From: DAOVQB01 sp023128935
GTDB lineage: Bacteria; Eisenbacteria; RBG-16-71-46; CAIMUX01; WJJG01
Length of the DNA stretch: 7,664 nucleotides
Assembly: GCA_030628905.1 (NCBI GenBank)
Contig: DAOVQB010000214.1
Span: forward strand, 1-7,664
Reading direction: 5' to 3'
Made by a program: the position numbers and the translations under genes. This document shows positions 6,413 to 7,664 of this stretch, piece after piece. The notes under the pieces are model-generated. The model ran no database searches. It saw nothing but the letters and a program-made list of their open reading frames with translations, and was not told the origin of the DNA. Every line of letters starts with the position of its first letter. The stretch's first letter is position 1.

Positions 6413-7044
6413 GGCATAGAGAACGAGAACCCCCAGCAACTTGCGCATCTGCGCCCCTGGGGACACTCGATCCCACTGGGAGAATCTAGAGCATCCGAAT
6501 GAGCCCAATCAAGGTCTGTATGCATCAAGAGGTTCATGTGCATCGAGCGGGCCCTTACCTCGGCTCCTCGGTGACCTTTGGGGCTGAACCGGACCTGCGG
6601 AAGATATGTGACCGCCCGGTTTTCCGCTTGACGTTTGTGAGGCGCGCGACGATCATTATCTGTAAGTAAGGGGCCGTAGCTCAGTTGGGAGAGCGCATGA
6701 CTGGCAGTCATGAGGTCGAGGGTTCGAACCCCTTCGGCTCCAAGTCGTTCGTAAGCTGTCTCGTCCACTGAAGTGATGATGATAGCTTCTCCCTGATAGT
6801 CAACGATCCGATTCCCCGCCCCACTGAAGGTTCCGTCTGTCAGTTCAATTATGTCTGCAGTTGTCAGTGCGTTGCACGCGAGGTCGATGGCGAAAAGCCC
6901 AGCAAGTACCAAAGACACTAGAAGCAAAGCACCTGCCCATCGTCCCCTCCGGGCCACGGCGGATGAAACAGCTGTTGCTGGAACCCGTCCGCTACGCTTC
7001 GGGGACGCCGCAAGCCGCCACTCTCTCACTTCCCGGTTCTCCAT
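6400..7044 (-). CDS. Putative small membrane-anchored protein; credible only for 6743-7044
   Basis: I do not recognise a family. ATG 7044 has AGGAGGAG (7054-7061 on the plus strand) 9 bp upstream, a good start. Residues 34-54 (GRWAGALLLVSLVLAGLFAID) form one hydrophobic segment after an Arg-rich N-terminus, which suggests a signal anchor or signal peptide. It is followed by ADIIELTDGT and RIVDYQGEAIIITSVDE, which look like paired beta-strands of a small extracytoplasmic domain. From residue 101 the frame enters the antisense of tRNA-Ala, continues to a stop at 6400 and runs into tRNA-Leu; that part (GAEGVRTLDLM... onward) has no protein character. The gene is therefore probably truncated at the tRNA-Ala 3' end, frameshifted, or short with a mis-assigned end. 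The junction at 6742/6743 may be an old integration or rearrangement scar. Confidence 0.45.
   Translation of the reverse strand: MENREVREWRLAASPKRSGRVPATAVSSAVARRGRWAGALLLVSLVLAGLFAIDLACNALTTADIIELTDGTFSGAGNRIVDYQGEAIIITSVDETAYERLGAEGVRTLDLMTASHALSQLSYGPLLTDNDRRAPHKRQAENRAVTYLPQVRFSPKGHRGAEVRARSMHMNLLMHTDLDWAHSDALDSPSGIECPQGRRCASCWGFSFSMPREW
6413..6669. other. Spacer between divergent tRNA-Leu and tRNA-Ala
   Basis: No gene is seen here. Frames that cross it also read through one or both tRNAs. An inverted repeat, GCGGAA (6597-6602) and TTCCGC (6622-6627), with a 19-bp loop lies just before the -35 box of the tRNA-Ala promoter. I cannot define a reliable promoter for tRNA-Leu on the minus strand. 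Confidence 0.5.
6628..6656 (+). promoter_or_regulatory. Sigma70-type promoter of tRNA-Ala
   Basis: TTGACG (6628-6633, 5/6 to consensus) is followed by a 17-bp spacer and GATCAT (6651-6656, 4/6). Transcription would begin near 6663, a few bases before the tRNA 5' end at 6670, which is a plausible geometry for a stable-RNA promoter. Confidence 0.6.
6670..6742 (+). tRNA. tRNA-Ala (anticodon GGC)
   Basis: This 73-base cloverleaf has acceptor GGGGCCG/CGGCTCC, which includes the G3:U70 wobble pair that identifies alanine tRNAs. The anticodon stem is CATGA/TCATG with loop CTGGCAG, giving GGC at 6703-6705, which reads GCC and GCU. The T loop is TTCGAAC within GAGGG/CCCTT, and the discriminator is A. 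CCA is not encoded. No terminator hairpin is obvious immediately downstream. Confidence 0.98.
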
Positions 7045-7150
7045 TTCTCCGTTCTCCTCCTCTACTCGCTACACTAAGATTTCTTCGCGTCCCGACAACA
7101 TTCTCGTGGTTAGTAGTACAGAGGGCCTTGAGGACGTGACGCGATTGTCG

Positions 7151-7205
7151 CCAAGATTCTCTACTCCCTTGCCAAGACCTCTGCAACTTTACCAAGATTC
7201 TCTAC
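7151..7205. repeat. Direct repeats CCAAGATTCTCTAC, about two helical turns apart
   Basis: CCAAGATTCTCTAC occurs exactly at 7151-7164 and 7192-7205. A degenerate copy (CCAAGACCTCTGCA) begins at 7172 between them. The starts are 21 and 20 bp apart, close to two turns of DNA, which would put all copies on one face. This fits a cooperatively bound operator, though it remains inferred. Confidence 0.6.
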
Positions 7206-7216
7206 AATAATTTGCT

Positions 7217-7272
7217 GTGAAATTCGAATCTGCTGCAACAAATCGCCGTGGAGTTCGAATATACTTGTACAA
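7217..7272. repeat. 31-bp-period direct repeat with TTCGAA core, two copies
   Basis: GTGAAATTCGAATCTGCTGC at 7217 and GTGGAGTTCGAATATACTTG at 7248 both run on to ACAA, ending at 7241 and 7272. Both contain the palindrome TTCGAA. The 31-bp period is about three helical turns. The -10-like TATACT (7260-7265) is inside the second copy, so a bound protein could control transcription of the gene at 7387. Confidence 0.65.
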
Positions 7273-7374
7273 AAACCTTGCTGTTCGCCAGTGTTTATGC
7301 TAGGTTTTCGTAGTTCTGCGCACCTAACCAACTAGTCGTAGCATCTTGTTTCATCCGTTGTGCCTTATCTCCTC

Positions 7375-7380
7375 GGAGGT
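7375..7380 (+). promoter_or_regulatory. Ribosome binding site of the gene at 7387
   Basis: GGAGGT lies 6 bp before ATG 7387. It is the main evidence that the right-edge reading frame is a gene. Confidence 0.6.
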
Positions 7381-7386
7381 CTGTCC

Positions 7387-7664
7387 ATGTCGCTCTATAC
7401 TTTGGCCGTCAACCCTGTGCGCGGTCTTGTCAACCATGTAGGCCGTGTTGCGGAAACCGCGGATCCTGGAGCCCGTGTTCCTGCCACTGCTACCGATCCC
7501 GCCACTGTGGCTGCCCCTACCGCTAATCCAGCGACTTGTGGTGCCCCTCCCGCCGGTGCTGCCACTGCTGAGGTCGCTGCCGCCGATCGTGCCGCCACAG
7601 GAGCCGCCACCGCCGATCCTGCTGCTCCTGCGGTGCCGGTTCCCACCAAACTCTTGCGCTTTCA
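7387..7664 (+). CDS. Ala/Pro/Thr-rich protein of unknown function, 3' end beyond the window
   Basis: The frame is open from ATG 7387 to the right edge (92 complete codons, no stop) and has a good ribosome binding site. Residues 1-22 (MSLYTLAVNPVRGLVNHVGR) are ordinary in composition and could form a short amphipathic segment; there is no clear signal peptide. From about residue 25 to 85 the protein is almost entirely Ala, Pro, Thr, Val, Asp and Gly, with recurring ADPA, TDPAT and ANPAT motifs, as in a flexible linker. It then returns to mixed composition (PVPTKLLRF), which suggests a folded domain beyond the window. The opposite strand also has an 84-codon Ala/Val/Gly-rich frame (7395-7649), but that is the usual complement of a GC-rich repeat. 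I infer no function. Confidence 0.6.
   Translation, partial: MSLYTLAVNPVRGLVNHVGRVAETADPGARVPATATDPATVAAPTANPATCGAPPAGAATAEVAAADRAATGAATADPAAPAVPVPTKLLRF

Larger units (their letters stand above)
7045..7386. other. Divergent intergenic region, AT-richer than its surroundings, with operator-like repeats
   Basis: These 342 bp separate the start of the minus-strand gene (7044) from the start of the plus-strand gene (7387). No frame here is convincing. It is AT-richer than the rest and holds two direct-repeat families, described separately. A possible -10 (TATACT, 7260-7265) lacks a good -35. On the minus strand, TTGTCG with TAGTGT after 16 bp, just upstream of ATG 7044, is a weak promoter candidate. 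Confidence 0.55.

Noticed and set aside
6275..6508. Minus-strand 77-codon frame containing GVVKLVDARDSKSRGGN
   Set aside because: It is a translation of tRNA-Leu, a common annotation artefact.
6560..6580. Possible partial tRNA-Ala 3'-end copy (TCGGCTCC) as an attachment site
   Set aside because: Only 8 bases match, which is expected by chance. It also lies upstream of the tRNA instead of downstream.
7395..7649. Minus-strand Ala/Val/Gly-rich 84-codon frame
   Set aside because: It has no convincing ribosome binding site and is the complement of the Ala/Pro-rich plus-strand frame, which has a strong one.

Overview
The window is GC-rich (roughly 60% by eye) and bacterial in style: strong Shine-Dalgarno sites, a murB gene for peptidoglycan synthesis, bacterial-type tRNA genes without encoded CCA ends, and Sec-type signal peptides. 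Its phenylalanyl-tRNA synthetase, however, is the archaeal/eukaryotic form. Among bacteria that form is best known from spirochaetes and is otherwise sporadic. The two exported proteins look like those of poorly characterised, probably uncultured, Gram-negative-type lineages. I cannot place the organism more precisely.

Bases 1-222 hold no convincing gene but contain a 29-bp tandem repeat just ahead of pheS. Bases 223-5297 (+) form a tightly packed four-gene unit. pheS and pheT overlap by 10 bp. pheT is followed by a secreted protein with a C-terminal IPT/TIG-like region, whose likely ribosome binding site abuts the pheT stop codon. A second secreted, cysteine-containing protein follows 44 bp later. 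The first two genes charge tRNA-Phe in the cytoplasm. The other two act outside the membrane, and their link to pheST appears to be transcriptional, not functional.

On the minus strand, tRNA-Leu(CAA) (6412 to 6329) is followed 58 bp later by murB (6270 to 5278), which converges on and overlaps the second exported-protein gene by 20 bp. murB carries an internal 30-bp, 10-residue tandem duplication. tRNA-Ala(GGC), with its own recognisable promoter, lies at 6670-6742 (+).

The right end (6743-7664) is an accessory-looking region. A minus-strand gene for a small membrane-anchored protein starts at 7044 and runs straight into the antisense of tRNA-Ala, so it is probably truncated or has a false 3' end. 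A divergent plus-strand gene for an Ala/Pro/Thr-rich protein starts at 7387 and is cut by the window edge. The 342-bp AT-richer intergenic region between them carries two families of direct repeats that look like operator sites. I see no CRISPR array, transposase, toxin-antitoxin pair or other defence system.
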